Positions 20,423 to 32,550 of a stretch of 64,000 nucleotides of DNA are shown here, piece by piece. A program made the translations under genes and the position numbers. A model generated the notes under the pieces. It had not been told where the DNA came from, made no database searches, and saw only the letters and a list, made by a program, of their open reading frames with translations. The stretch comes from Chloranthus sessilifolius (taxonomy: Eukaryota > Streptophyta > Magnoliopsida > Chloranthales > Chloranthaceae), in contig CM037591.1 of the NCBI GenBank assembly GCA_021018995.1, positions 69,095,901 through 69,159,900 of the forward strand, in the 5' to 3' direction. Positions within the stretch are counted from its first letter, which is position 1; every line of letters begins with the position of its first letter.

Positions 20423-20449
20423 TAGAAGATGAGGAGGAATTTGAATTTG

Positions 20450-22766
20450 ACCCATCCATTTACATTAGTGATCAGGAGAATTATGTGGTATTATGTGGCA
20501 CCATTACCGATGAATAATGAAGAAAGGAATGTTGGGGTAATTGAACCCCTAAATTTGTCGGAATATTTCCTGAACCCGACTCCACAAATTGATCCCTTGG
20601 ATCTCAGGGCATACTTTCCATCGCCCACACCCGTCAATTATGTGAATATCAATGCATACCAACCATACACAACAACCCCCATCAATTACCCTATAAACTC
20701 CCATTCCCCCAATCCTGCACCCGCACCCGCCAGTCATCAATGGCCTGCGCCCGCCCCATTTCAACTACCACCATACACCACCACCCCCATCGATTACCCT
20801 TTAAGCCACCAGGCCCCCATTCCAACACCCGCACCCATCAGTTATCAATGGCCTACGCCCACTCTATCACCCCTAGTTCAACCACCAGCGAATTTTGCTA
20901 CCCCGGTCAATTACCTAATGGCCCATCAGACCCCCAATCTGCCGCCAGCATCCACTAGCTATCAATGGCCTACTTTTACCTCCTTCCCTCCAATGCCACC
21001 ACCCTCAAGCTTCACCACCCCCATTTGTCCCAATCTTTCCACCCAACCCACTGCCACCGGGGTGAATCAAGTATTGCCCACACCTCCTGAGCCGACAGCA
21101 TAAGTACCTCAAGAACCGGCAGCCATACCCTTCCAGCTCTCAGGACCCACATATGATCCTCATCAAGTCCCTCTAAGATACAAACAAATAGATATCAATG
21201 TCGGAAGCAGCAACAGAGAAGGGGTAGTAGATTTTATTACCATATCAAGGAGGATATCAAAGCAGCCAGAAAAATCAGCAGTAACACAGGCCCAACTCGA
21301 AGGAAAGAAAGACAGCGCGCCTTCGAGAAGATGAGTTGAGAACATATACTGGAGACTCAGCTGAGAAGAATGCCTGCCGATATCACTATATGGGATCTGT
21401 TGATGATGTCCCCACTCCATTATCAAGCATTAATGGGGGCATTAAAAAATGCGCATGTATCACTCCAAGTTAGCCTAAATTAAGTCAGACAGATAATTGG
21501 TCATGTGATGGCTCCAAATGCCATTTCATTTCTGATGTCGATTTACCTGAGGAAGGAGGTAACCACTCAAAATCTTTAAATATAACCGTTGAGTCCGGAA
21601 ATATGATTATCCCCTTGGTAGTAATCGATAATGGGTCTGCATTGAATATATGCCAGTTGAGAACCGCCACCAAGATTGGGGTTGATCCGTGCATGTTAAG
21701 GCCCACCAGAACCAACGCTAGAGGGTTTGACAATACTAGGAGAGAAATAATGGGAGAAGTTGATCTTGAGCTATTGATAGGGCCAATGACCTTCTGCATC
21801 TTGTTTCAAGTCATGGATATCAAATCCTCATTTAATCTGTTATTGGGGCGCCCGTGGCTACATGAAGTCAGAGCCATACCTTCCACATTGCACCAGAAAC
21901 TCAAATTTGCATCTGGGCATAAGATTATCACGATCATTGGAGAGGGGCGCAGTGAGAAAGAAAAGGCCACCAACAGTGTGGAGAAACCTAACATACTGGA
22001 TATACCGCACACTGCTGAGGATGTCGACCTCCACACTTTTGAATATGAGGTGTCGGCCATACTCCCACAACCCATTGAGGGCATCATGCCTAAAATGGGA
22101 GGTGGTATGGTAGCAACAGTGGCAATGCTCCAAAAGTGGGGCTATCAGAAAGGAAGGGGTCTAGGACACAAATTACAAGGAAGAAAAGAGCCAGTTGTCG
22201 CCAAGGGACAGAAGGTCTGATTCGGGTTAGGATACACGCCCACAGAAGAAGAGGTCATAGAGGCCAGAGAGAAAGCCAGGGTTGCCGCGACTGCAAAAGC
22301 TCGAGGAATCACCATAGAAGAGAAACCTCGCCCTAGGCTGCACATCAGGGATTCCTTTGTCAGCGCAGGGGTCATAAAGATCGACCGAAATGGGGCAACC
22401 CATTTAACCCCACACAGACCCATAGCCCTAATCCATCCCACCAATCCCCTGATCTCCCTTCCCAGCTTGGAGATAGATTTGGCCGCATTGTCCCTTTTCA
22501 AGGAACGACGGTTGGTACCTGAACAAACTCCCCCTGTGGTGGATCACCACAAAGCCCTGTTAACGTTTGAGGACATGATCTCAGACAAAATGGGGATCAA
22601 TATGATGGAGGCTGATTCCAATGAGCTATATCAGTCAGCACCCTCCATCCCAACAGGTAAAGAAGCGGCCCCTCAGGTACTCAACTGGGCATCTTTGTCC
22701 CAAACCCTGGAAGCGGGGAGTGGCCTAACATTTGGCACCCATTTCCCAAAAAAAACCAACCTATAA
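20450..22766 (+). pseudogene. pol: gag-protease linker, protease and G-patch-like region of element C
   Basis: 20450-21103 is a proline-rich linker with four diverged copies of an SYQWP-containing unit (each ~120-130 bp, 20640-21010). The protease region starts near 21540: VVIDNGSALNIC carries DNGS where the family usually has a DGGS or DTGS type site, then LLLGRPWLH. A G-patch-like motif follows at about 22120-22190 (MLQKWGYQKGRGLGHKLQG), a domain typical of Tat/Ogre polyproteins, proposed to bind nucleic acid. There is a TGA at 22218 and readable continuation (FGLGYTPTEEEVIEAREKA). A further open stretch (22467-22766) ends at TAA. Frames change near 21330. Confidence 0.8.
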
Positions 22767-23058
22767 AAAGTGAGAGAAGCCCTTGGAAAATAATACCTTA
22801 TGTATATAGCAACCCGCCTTGCCAAGGGTCCGTCTCCGAAGAAAACAAAAATCTCAAAAACATGAAAAAAATACAAAATCTCAAAAACATGGAAAAAACA
22901 TAAAATCTCAAAAACATGGAAAAATACAAAATCCTAAAAACATTGAAAAAATCCAAAGTCTAAAAATATTGTCATTTAAAATTCCAAAAAATGTCCCACA
23001 AAAGGATGCCTTAATCAAAATGCCCATCCCACATGAAATCGACCCCTTCCCTGTAGAA
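22767..23058 (+). other. Stop-rich A-rich repeats between protease and RT; possible Ogre-type intron
   Basis: Tandem AAAATCTCAAAAACATGGAA-like units of about 25 bp occupy 22840-22980. The segment is full of stops and ends at CCCTTCCCTGTAG (23045-23057), a plausible 3' splice site, before RT coding resumes. Ogre elements are known for an intron between protease and RT, and the position matches. Splicing here is inference. Confidence 0.45.
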
Positions 23059-23062
23059 ATAT

Positions 23063-24733
23063 AAGAGGAGGTAGGGATCACGAGTCTGGACGAGGATGTC
23101 CCCTTCGAGGAACTCCCCAATGGGCTCCTTGATCGATTTGCCAACTTTGAGTATGGCCCTACCCCCATTGTTGAAGAGACCAAAGAGGTCAATCTAGGAA
23201 CTGATGAGGTTCCCAGGATAACAAAAATCGGAACGTCACTGTCTCCTGAGGAAAGAAAAAGCATTATCGACTTCCTTCGATCATACCAAGACATTTTTGC
23301 ATGGTCATACGAGGACATGCCTAGTCTGGATACTAATTTGGTCGAGCATGCGTTTCCCCTCTACCCTGATATGAAGCCAGCCAAGCAGAAGTTGAGACGT
23401 CTTTGACCCGCATGGATGCTGAAAGTCAAAGATGAGGTCATCAAGCAGTATGATGCGGGGTTTCTCATGGTATCCAAATACCCATAATGGCTAGCCAATA
23501 TCGTACCTATTCCAAAGAAGGATGGAAAGGTCTGCATGGTCATCGACTTCCGCAATTTGAACAAAGCGAGCCCAAAGGATGATTTTCCATCACCACACAT
23601 TGACATCTTGGTTGATAACACAGCTAAGCATGGGATGCTTTCTTTTATGGATGGACTCTCAAGATACAATCAGATCAAAAAGGCAGAGGTTGATCGCGAG
23701 AAGACAACATTCATTACCCCCTAGGGAACCTTTTGCTATCGAGTCATGCCATTCGGGTTGAAGAATGCCGGTTCAACATACCAGAGAGCTATGACTACAC
23801 TATTTCATGACATGATGCACTAAGAGATTGAAGTATATGTCGATGAGATGATAGCCATCTCACCAGAGCGAAGCAACCATCTGGTAAACCTTCAGAAGCT
23901 GTTTGAAAGGCTAAGGAAGTATCGACTACGTCTGAATCCACAGAAGTACACATTTGGTGCTATGTCAGGAAAGCTATTAGGATTCATCGTCAGCAGGAAG
24001 GGGATCGAGGTCGACCCAATCAAAGTCAAAGCCATCACTGAAATGCCATCGCCGTCTATCGAGAAGGAGGTTAGGGGGTTTCTGGGTAGAATATAGTATA
24101 TTAGTCGGTTCATCACACAACTCACTCCAATCTGCACACCAATCTTCAAGTTACTAAGGAAGAATTTGCCCGTTGAATGGAACGACGATTGTCTGGCAAA
24201 GTTCGTAAAAATCAAAAGCTACCTCCTTAATCAACCTGTTTTGGTACCACCTGAGCTAGGGAGACCACTCTTGATGTATCTCTCTACGACGGAAGTTTTG
24301 ATGGGATGTGTCTTGGGGCAGCACGATGAAAGAGGAAGAAGAAAGCATGCCATTTTCTATCTGAGTAAGAAGTTTACTGATTACGAGACGCGCTACTCTC
24401 ATTTGGAGAAAGCATGCCTGGCTCTTGTATGGGCTACTCAAAGGCTCCGCCACTACTTGTTATCTCAGGTCGTTCTGCTCTTGGCCCGAACGGACCCATT
24501 GAAATACCTATTTGAAAAGCTAGCTCTCACTGGAGGAACCGCACGATGGCAACTTCTATTATCTGAATTCGACATCATGTACGTCACTCTGAAGTCGATC
24601 AAGGGGCAGGCGCTTGTTGATCATCTTGTCGAAAATCCTTTACCTGATTATGAGCCTTTTAGAACTGAGTTCCCTGATGAGGACATCCTATTCATGATGA
24701 AAGACGATATAAAGAAGCAGAAGAATCATGGGT
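23063..24733 (+). pseudogene. pol: Reverse transcriptase and RNase H of element C
   Basis: RT wording: SLSPEERKSIIDFLRSYQD, VPIPKKDGKVCMVIDFRNLN, PFGLKNAGSTYQRAM. The catalytic motif reads YVDEM (about 23834) instead of YVDDM, so one aspartate is glutamate. Stops occur near 23404 (TGA), 23486, 23722 (TAG), 23821 and 24095. The connection and RNase H follow: PVLVPPELGRPLLMYLSTTE, AIFYLSKKFTDYETRYSHLEKACLAL, FEKLALTGGTARWQLLLSEF. A 1-nt shift near 24705 leads into the frame of the next domain. Dead as read. Confidence 0.88.
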
Positions 24734-24734
24734 A

Positions 24735-26468
24735 ATGCACTTTGACGGGGTAGCAAATGTCGCGGGCCAAGGAGTTGGCGCCATCCTGATTTCACCAAAA
24801 GGATCCCATGTACCGATCTCTATCAAGCTCAAGTTACCTTGCATTCACAATATGACTGAGTATGAAGCTTGCGCCACTGGTCTACAGGCAGCTCTCGATC
24901 TGAATGTAACTCACCTTCGAGTATTTGGCGATTCACAGTTAATCATATGCCAGACGAATGGCAACTGGAAGACCAAAGACGAGAAATTGATCCCCTATCA
25001 TGAACACCTCGATGATCTGATAGCTTGCTTCCATGATGTGACTTTCTCATACATCCCCCGGATAAGGAATCGCTTTACCGACGCATTAGCAACTTTTGCG
25101 TCAATGATTGAAATCACCTATGGTGTTAAGATGAAGCCGATCGTGATCGAGCAGAGGAATGAGCCAGCCTTCTGCCTCCAGATTGAGGAACCTACAAAGC
25201 CTGATGATGAGCCACCTTGGTTCTCAGATATCAAGAATTTCCTCGAGACCCTAACTTTCCTAGAGGGTATATCCAAGACAGATCGACAAACCATTCAACG
25301 TTTAGCAGCAGGTTACGTCATTTGTGGGGAATGCCTCTACAAGCGATCATACAATAACATCTTACTCAGGTGTCTTACTGAAAGTGAAGCGGTCAATATT
25401 ATGAAGGAAATCCATGAGGGAGTATGCGGAGCCCACGTCAGCGGTGACATGCTCGCTAAGAAAATCCTACGGCAGGGATACTTTTGGACCACCATGGAAT
25501 CAGATTGTTGCAAACATGTTCAAAAATGCTACAAGTGTCAAGAACACTTCAGTGTGATACACGCTCCTGCCATTGATCTTCACTGCATGACCACTCCTTG
25601 GCCGTTTGCTACCTGGGGCCTTGACATTTTCAGAATGATTAATCTGAAAGCATGAAACGAACATCGGTTCATCCTCGTCGCCATTTAATACTTCACCAAG
25701 TGGGTAGAAGTGGCATCATATGCCAACATCACGGCTAGTCACGTCGAGAAGTTTCTCAAGAACAATATTGTGTGCCGATTTGGAGTACCCAAAGATATCA
25801 TCACGAACAACGGCACAAACTTTGCGAATAAGAGCATCCGAGACTTCTGTGAGCAATACAAGATCAAGCACCATCGCTCATCCCCTTATCGGACTCAAAC
25901 TAATGGAGCCGTGGAAGCCGCAAACAAGATGGTCATCCACATCCTTGAGAAAATGGTCGTCACTTATCAAGACTGGAGTGAAATGCTACCATTTGCTTTG
26001 TGGGCCTACCGAACGTCGATTCATACTGCTGCAGGGGCAACACCATTCTCCCTTGTGTATGGAACCGAGGCTATCCTCCCGGTAGAGGTTGAAGTACCCT
26101 CGCTCCGAATCCTCATAGAATCAGGCTTACCCAAAGCAGAAAGAGAAAGATCACGCTTTGATCAGCTAAACTTACAGGACGAAAGGAGACTCCTGGCCTT
26201 ATGCCACACTCAAGTTTACCAGGGGCGAATCACACGTGCTTACAATAAATGTGCCCGCGGTCGAGTTCAAAAGGTAGGAGACACTGTGCTAAAGAAGATC
26301 TTCCCATCCCTCCACACTGATCAGAGAGGAAAGTTTAAGTTGAACTGGGAAGGACCATACGTCATTCGAGAAGTGCTGTCAGGATACTCCATCTGCCTCG
26401 CCACCATGGACGGAGATCATCTTCCTGAGCCCATCAACGCTGGATACGTCCGACAGTTCTACTCTTAG
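24735..26468 (+). pseudogene. pol: Second (archaeal-type) RNase H and integrase of element C
   Basis: The extra RNase H (24735-25110) shows MHFDGVAN, TEYEACATGL, VFGDSQLIICQ and RIRNRFTDALATFAS, with acidic catalytic residues in place. This duplicate RNase H is diagnostic for Tat/Ogre elements. Integrase: HHCC in HEGVCGAHVSGDML and CYKCQEH (about 25420-25545); first catalytic D in GLDIF; the second reads ITNNGTNF (about 25799), so Asp is Asn; glutamate in NGAVEAANK. There are stops at 25655 (TGA) and in VAI-stop-YFTKWVEV (25686). The C-terminal KLNWEGPYVIREV is present and the frame ends TAG at 26468. Confidence 0.9.
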
Positions 26469-27799
26469 TCCATCACTACAAGGTAAGTATTGGTGAAATA
26501 GATACGTGACTGCTTAAGAACTACCCAAAAGAGGCCATCATTCCAAGCACAGTAGCCCAAAAACATCCCTAAAAATGATGATATCCTTTGCTATCCCATT
26601 TTTGCCTGGGCCTTTCTTTCAATAGACCCATTCCCCCAAAAAAATATACATGTACATATACCAAAAAAAGAGAGAGAAAAGATGCATGTGTATAAAGTTA
26701 CTATCAAAATCCAAAAAAAATTGAAAAAGCAAAACCTCAAAGAGAGATTGCCTCAAATAAAGCAAAAAGAATAAAGAAGAATCACGAGGCATGTACAATA
26801 AAATCGCCAAGGAAGAAAGTATGTTGTGGAAACTGAAGCCGTATCAAGGAAACCCTTTTAGCCCAGCATACCTTCAAATCCTAATCTGACCCGTGGCCAA
26901 GCTACGCCCTGAAGGAAGCCCTCTTTGTAGGTTCGCAAGTAGTCATAATATCTGTTAAGTCAATATGAGTCGAGTCATGAGACGACTCCAGAGCCCCATC
27001 TAGCCGGCTATGACGGAATCGACGTCTATGTCGTGGCACTTGAAAAAATAAAAAATAAAAAATAAAATAAAAATACAAGCTCCAAGCAAGATGGACGTGG
27101 TGAAAATTCGAAAGGGCACTACGAGTAAAAACAGCGAGTTTGTGCGGACCGGGTGAAAACCTGAAAGGGCACCACAGGTAAAAAAAGGAGAGGAGATAAA
27201 TAAAAAAGAAGAAAAGAAAAAAGAAAAGTTTGGATTGATAGAAATTATTGAAGAGCCTCCTTAGTTACTATCCCTGCCCCCTTGATTTTGGGGGGCCGTT
27301 CATGCTAGTTCAAATCAGGTCCCAACCAGAATTGTTGAAACCCGCACCGTCAAACGTATGACCTGAGGCAAGGAGAAAGGTTTAACTCAATCTAAGGGGA
27401 TCCATATTCCAGCCTTGGCAAAACCCGGAAACCCACCCAGGTCCGACTCCAAAGAAAGGGTTGGACCATGCTAAAAAAGGTAGACCCAGGATTCCCCAAA
27501 GTATCACCCAATGATTAAGGCACAACAAAAAAAGAAAGAGGAGATAATACATAATCCAAAAATAGATCTGTATAGATGTATATAACTGCCTTTTGTATCA
27601 CTTACACCACATCTTTAAAAAAAATAGTCGGTGTGATGACTAAAGTGTTTTCCTTTTTACAAGTATAAAGCGAAAAAAACAACAATAAAAAAAATAAAGA
27701 AAATATGTATACCAAAAACGTGTGTATCTGTAAAGGGGTTTTCTACGCCCCTTTTTTCTGTGTATGATCTATGCAAAAAGTTCTGTGTGCAGGAAGGAG
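26469..27799 (+). other. Post-pol region of element C, non-coding on the + strand
   Basis: No sense gene is seen. It contains A-rich low-complexity tracts (26636-26770, 27050-27075, 27180-27230) and two copies of GGTGAAAA..GAAAGGGCAC.AC.(G/A)GTAAAAA (27097-27130 and 27150-27182), wording typical of Tat 3' regions. A C-run/G-run inverted repeat (CCCCCTTGATTTTGGGGGG) lies near 27280. The antisense gene ends at 27800. Confidence 0.65.
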
Positions 27800-29299
27800 T
27801 TAATAGCCCAACTCGCACTTCAAAGCACTAATCTTAGCATAATGATCATCCTCTCGGACATTCATCTTAGTCAGCCAACGACCATGCAGGCTTTTGAACT
27901 TCTTCCGAGAAGAGTCGACGGCTCCAAAAGCAACGCTTAGTGATTCCTTTAAACAGAGAACTTCGCTCTTCGCTGTGTTTGCTCTAACCCTCTCACATGC
28001 CAAGAGTTCTTGCTGGACCCTCTTCTTATCCACTAATAGCTCGATATGGGTTCGAAGCGCCGCCTCTTTCTTTGGCCAGGGGCCTCCAGTATCAATGATC
28101 TCTGACAAATTCGAGCCATCAGCGGCAGGCCGCTCAGTCAATAGCCAGGCCTCGTACTCAGAAGAAGTTCTAACTGAGTCTCTCTGCTCAAAATTACACA
28201 TCAGTGTCGACTGACGCGTCTCCCAAAGAGCAGCAATCCGATCTATGTCCCTAGAGGATCCCCTAGAAAATATCAAATCACATAAAGGGGGTCTGGCCTC
28301 ACAAGGCACCTATTGAGGGCAGCCGAACTAGCGCAGCACCCGAAATGGGAAGTAGAAGGTGCTGCCGGTCAATCCTAGGAGGGTGATGCCCTCATGGTCT
28401 CTAGAACGAATCACTGGGAAGGTCCGGTCCAACCAAGGAAGCCTCCATGTCAGCTCAGCATCGAACAACCAAAGTTTCAGAGCCGACGTATTACCCTGGG
28501 GAAGTAAGTGGCATCTACCCAAAAAACATTGGGCCACCTCGCCTCGAGCAACATAAAAGCGAGGCACGGGCCCCAAAACAGAAAAATGCTCACCCAGCCA
28601 GACCTGGAGCTACAAGGGGCATCCCCGAAGGCCCTCCACCTTGCCCAAGGCAAAAGAATCAAGGCATTGGTACATCTCGGCAAGTACCAAGTGCATCATG
28701 GACCGGCCCGCCTCCAGCTCCATCAAAATATCACAAACTACCAATGAGAAGCTCTCTCCCTCGGTGAAGAAGAGGATTTCAGAGATGAGACCGAGTGCTA
28801 GAGCTTTCACATTAAAGACACTCCTAACCGGCAATCTTCGGAGGCTTTCATCACCGAAAAGTTCTTTGAGGAATTTCAGCGAACACCTTGTGGGCCCCCC
28901 GATGAGGCTCTTCTCATACTCAGATTTCTTCGAACCGAGAATAAGGTGAACGGATCTGGAATACCCTGGCCTAGGCATAACTCTTACAAGGTCCCTATGA
29001 AGCTTCAGGCCAGACATATTGGATAGCTCCTCAAGGGTTGGGGTCAGCTCCCGCTTCCTAAAATAGAATACATGGAGGTTCACATCCCAGCATGAAGCGG
29101 TGGCATGAAGGAGTTCCCACCGAAGAGGAATCTCTAGGAAGGAAGGAAGGCGAGATAGCCCAAGGCGCTCCAAGTCAACGATCTCACTCTCGTTCAGACT
29201 CCCAAACCAAGCCGCCAGGAACTTGGGCCCCAGGCCTAACAAAGAGGATACATTGGCTCCGGGCCCTCCACGTAAGGGACGGTTAGGAAGCGGATCCAT
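27800..29299 (-). pseudogene. Antisense accessory gene 2 of element C (DUF7745-like)
   Basis: It reads on the minus strand from ATG at 29299 (MDPLPNRPLRGGPG) to TAA at 27800, about 500 codons. Only three in-frame stops interrupt it: TAG at 28610, TAG at 28328 and TAG at about 28313, so one frame is kept throughout. N-terminal wording LRWELLHATASCWDVNLHVF and ELTPTLEELSNMSGL resembles retrotransposon-associated proteins annotated as DUF7745 (recalled, not searched). LQVWLGEHFSVLGPVPRFY is in the middle. The C-terminal ~120 residues look coiled-coil (VDKKRVQQELLACERVRA). It is tail-to-tail with pol. A palindrome array and TATA-like word lie directly upstream (29434-29634). Function unknown. Confidence 0.72.
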
Positions 29300-29433
29300 G
29301 AATGTACAAGGATTTTTTGGGAATATAAGAATCAATGTAGGGTGATGGATCCGCCTTGAAAAAATAAGAGCAAAAGAGGCCGGTCAAAGGAGCCAAGTCA
29401 AACAAAAAAGAAATAATTTGTGGGTAAATTCGG

Positions 29434-29634
29434 GCATATAAGGCCCACTAACCCCAGGTCAAACCTGGCACAACTATTAGTTACGCCAGTGCATTGATGT
29501 CCCCAATTTGGCCTAGCACAACTAATAGTTGTGCCAGTGCATCGCTTCCCCCAGTTTGGCCTGTCTCAACTATTAGTTGCGCCAGTGTAATTTCCCTGGT
29601 ATTTTAGCCTGGCGTAACTATTAGTTGCAGCAGA
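29434..29634 (-). promoter_or_regulatory. Antisense promoter module 1: four 27-bp palindromes and TATA-like box
   Basis: Four copies of a 27-bp palindrome (half CCTGGCGCAACTA, one centre base, then its reverse complement) start at 29464, 29512, 29560 and 29608, exactly 48 bp apart, with some decay. On the minus strand a TTATATG word (29434-29442) follows 22 bp after the array, toward the gene starting at 29299. The same palindrome is found at 33939-34062 and in the LTR. Confidence 0.75.
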
Positions 29635-30082
29635 CTAAAATCCCCCTCTATAGCCATCTCAAGACCGAACTGAGGAGGGGACTTCTGCCCTTTTTGTTGG
29701 TTTTATATATATCGGCACTTCCGACCGTCAATGGTTTGTGAGTTATTTTGTTATGTGCAGGATTAATCCTACATTGAGGCATGCGACCCAAAAGGCCCCC
29801 TCTATAGTCGTCTCAGACCTACTTGAGGATTGATCCTACATTGAGGCATGCAACCCAAAAGGCCGCTTTTTTTCAAAAAAAGGGGGGGCAACGGGCAGAC
29901 AAATCCTGCGAAGAAACAAATATAGAAGGCAAGGAAACCATGGCATAAACTCAAAGCAAAGGCATTAAAAAAAAATATTTTCCAAAGATACATGCCCAAA
30001 ATAATAAATATATCATCCATCCCATAATGCCTGAATCCACATTCAAAATGCTGAGTTTTAAAAAGCAAAAAAACTAAAAGCC
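29635..30082. repeat. Spacer between the two antisense genes, with direct repeats
   Basis: It contains two copies of AGGATT(A/G)ATCCTACATTGAGG continuing to CCCAAAAGGCC, at about 29759-29797 and 29824-29862. CCCCCTCTATAG also occurs twice (29642 and 29798). A TTTTATATATATCGGCACTTCCGACC segment near 29701 partly recurs near 34170 (CACTTCCGACA). No gene is seen; the rest is A-rich and leads to the end of antisense gene 1. Confidence 0.7.
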
Positions 30083-32550
30083 TATTCCATGCTCGCCCCC
30101 TTAGACTTCTTGTGGCGGCGAGAAGAGCTCTGATAAGTCCTCATATCCCTCACCCTCGATCACGCCTGCGAGATCCTACTGAGTAAGGAACGCGACTCCT
30201 TAGCTCGGGCACACTGCAAGACAAAGTCAAGGACAAGATCAGTCAAAGGGCCAATGGTAATGAAAAGAACGAGAGGAGTCGAGCAGCCAAGTACTCACCA
30301 TCTCCACCTCCCGAAGCTCTGCCAGATGACGATGGTACTCCACATATTCCATGGCCGAGTTGAAGTCCTGCGATACATTATTCAGTTGTCAAAATAACCC
30401 TGAAAGCCTGTGCAGAAGGAAACTAAATTGAAGGAGAAGTGACTCATCAGAAAATTTACCCCAGGGACCACCTCGGGAGGAGGAACGCGGGCCGCCTCGA
30501 CAAAGAGCCATGCTTGTCGATCTACGTCAGCACATAGGTCTGAGAGGAAGCCATCGTCAAGACACCGAAAGGTCTCGAAGGCTACAGACTGACCACCACC
30601 AGGGACACCCGCCTGAGAGGTACCCGACGGACCAGCACCTGATGAACCCTCATCCGAGGGACCCGCACCAGAAGGACCAGCACCAGAGGGATCTACCCCT
30701 GACATGTCAGCACCACTCGGCCCACCTTCACCGTCTGAGCCATCCCCCGAAGCAAATTATGAACCAGACAAGAATCTATTCAGATGAGACCAAGGTCGAG
30801 TAAAAGCGAAAGGGAAACTAATCCATGCTGAGAAGAAGTTACCTGACCAAGTGAGCCCCGAACGCAAGGAAATTAGCGCTAGGGATAAAATACAGCAGGA
30901 TGAACTGGTAGGGCAAGCACTCGTACCAGGCATGATAATCCCCAGGCACATGGAGAGCGCGAATGGGGAACCCATTGTTGAAGAAGGCCGCTGTCAACTC
31001 CTCAATACTACTAGCGGGACTCCAAACGTCAGCCGGGGGGTCTACGGGTATGGCGTAATAACCCTGAAACTGGTGCACCACTCGCTCCCCCAGATAGTAG
31101 CATCTGGCCCCCGCACCATAGAAGAAGACAACGCGACGATTGTTGAATAGGCGGGAGGCACCCACGGCTGCTCGGTCCCAGAAGGGGGATGTCAGGTACG
31201 GATCAGGGAGGATCTGCTCAAAATCAAAAAGCGAGAGAGACCAAGTAAGCAACACCTCAATCAAAAGAAATGTCCAAGCTGAAAGTAAACAAAGGTTAAA
31301 AAGTTATCACCTGCTCAGCCACCATCAAATAAAGCTGGGACCTTAGGCCCATTTCCAAGTGCTTTAAGCCCACGTCACAGCGTCGGGCCTAATGTCAGTT
31401 GCTGAAAAGGGGATAGGTGAGCACCTCCGAGAAAAGAAGCGGGCGCCCAAGGTGAAAGTGGTGATATCCCCATACCTAAAAAAGGGGCATGGCATAAGAG
31501 CGGGGCAGTAACATAAATGGGTTAGTCAAAAAATGATGAATGGATGATAGTTATAGCAAAAACAAAGGGGTGAGGAATTACCTCTAGGACGACCCAAAAT
31601 CTCACGACAGACTTCGAGTCCCCGGTCGTAACTCAGGATAAGTTGTACATCAGCCAGGCGTATCCCGCCCTCCCTAGTCATGCCTGGGAACGTCGCCCCA
31701 ATTATCCATCATGCTTAACAAGGCCAGGCTAACTCATCCCCCGCTCGCATTTATAAAAAGGGTCTTGCCCAGCAAGAGTAGGAGGGTGATGCGAGCTAAA
31801 ACGATCGCCTGCTCTGGCGCGATGTAAAGCACCCGATCTGGCTGGCCCAGGTCCACCAACTCATCAGCAGAAAAGAGGGAGGTCAGCCAGGACATCTTGA
31901 CCTCTGTTTCATGGGTCTGCCCACGAGGAGGATAGGTCCCGATCAACCGAATAATGTCCTCTCGGCTCGGTACTGCCAAAGTAGATATAGGGACTCCCCC
32001 TATCCTAATGCCAGTAATCATGGCCCAATCAATGGGCGTCAGCGTCAACTCGGCGTACGGCATGTGGAACGTCATGGTCTCTGAACGAAACCTCTCGATG
32101 AGGGCCTTCAGATAGGCGGCATCAGCCCTCATGGTAGGGCAGGACAAGAACTCCCCAAAGCCCACGTGCTCCAACAAGACTTTCACCACGGGGGGGACAT
32201 AAAGGTAGAACTCGTGGAAGACGAGCCACCCCCTGCGGAACACAATGTTGGGCAGCTCCTGCACCCAAAGAAATACACATCAGATGGTAGAGGTAAAGAA
32301 AAAAAAAATAAAAAAAATAGCCCAAAGGAAAGAAGCTGAACCTATCTTTTACCTTGCCCGCTATTCCCAAATTTGAGATATGGGTGTGCTGCTGATGGAG
32401 GAGGCCGACCCGGGCGGCCTCACCCTGCATCTCGAGCCATGGGCCGCTCTCCGCTCCACCCAAAGGAACTGCTCTCCCTGCGGACCATGCACTATCTCAG
32501 GCCCCTCCTCGTGGCCCTCCTCGGGAATGTGCTCATCACCGCTCGACATG
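30083..32550 (-). pseudogene. Antisense accessory gene 1 of element C: plant-mobile-domain-like, multi-exon
   Basis: A minus-strand gene with seven coding exons can be read with GT-AG borders: 32549-32353, 32258-31582, 31475-31311, 31213-30843, 30734-30460, 30367-30299 and about 30213-30083. Exon 1 starts MSSGDEHIPEEGHEE and carries a frameshift near 32465 before GLLHQQHTHISNLGIAGK. Exon 2 gives the core: FRSETMTFHMPYAELTLTPI, DWAMITGIRIGG. Exon 3 gives VWGYHHFHLGRPLLFSEV and exon 4 gives YYLGERVVHQFQGYYAIPVD. This order is like the plant mobile domain family (MAIL1/MAIN relatives and transposon copies). The 30299-30367 exon is exactly 23 codons (DFNSAMEYVEYHRHLAELRE...). Stops: one after INASGG (31734), one near 31690, one TGA in the last exon. 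It could be a captured host gene; function unknown. Confidence 0.72.
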
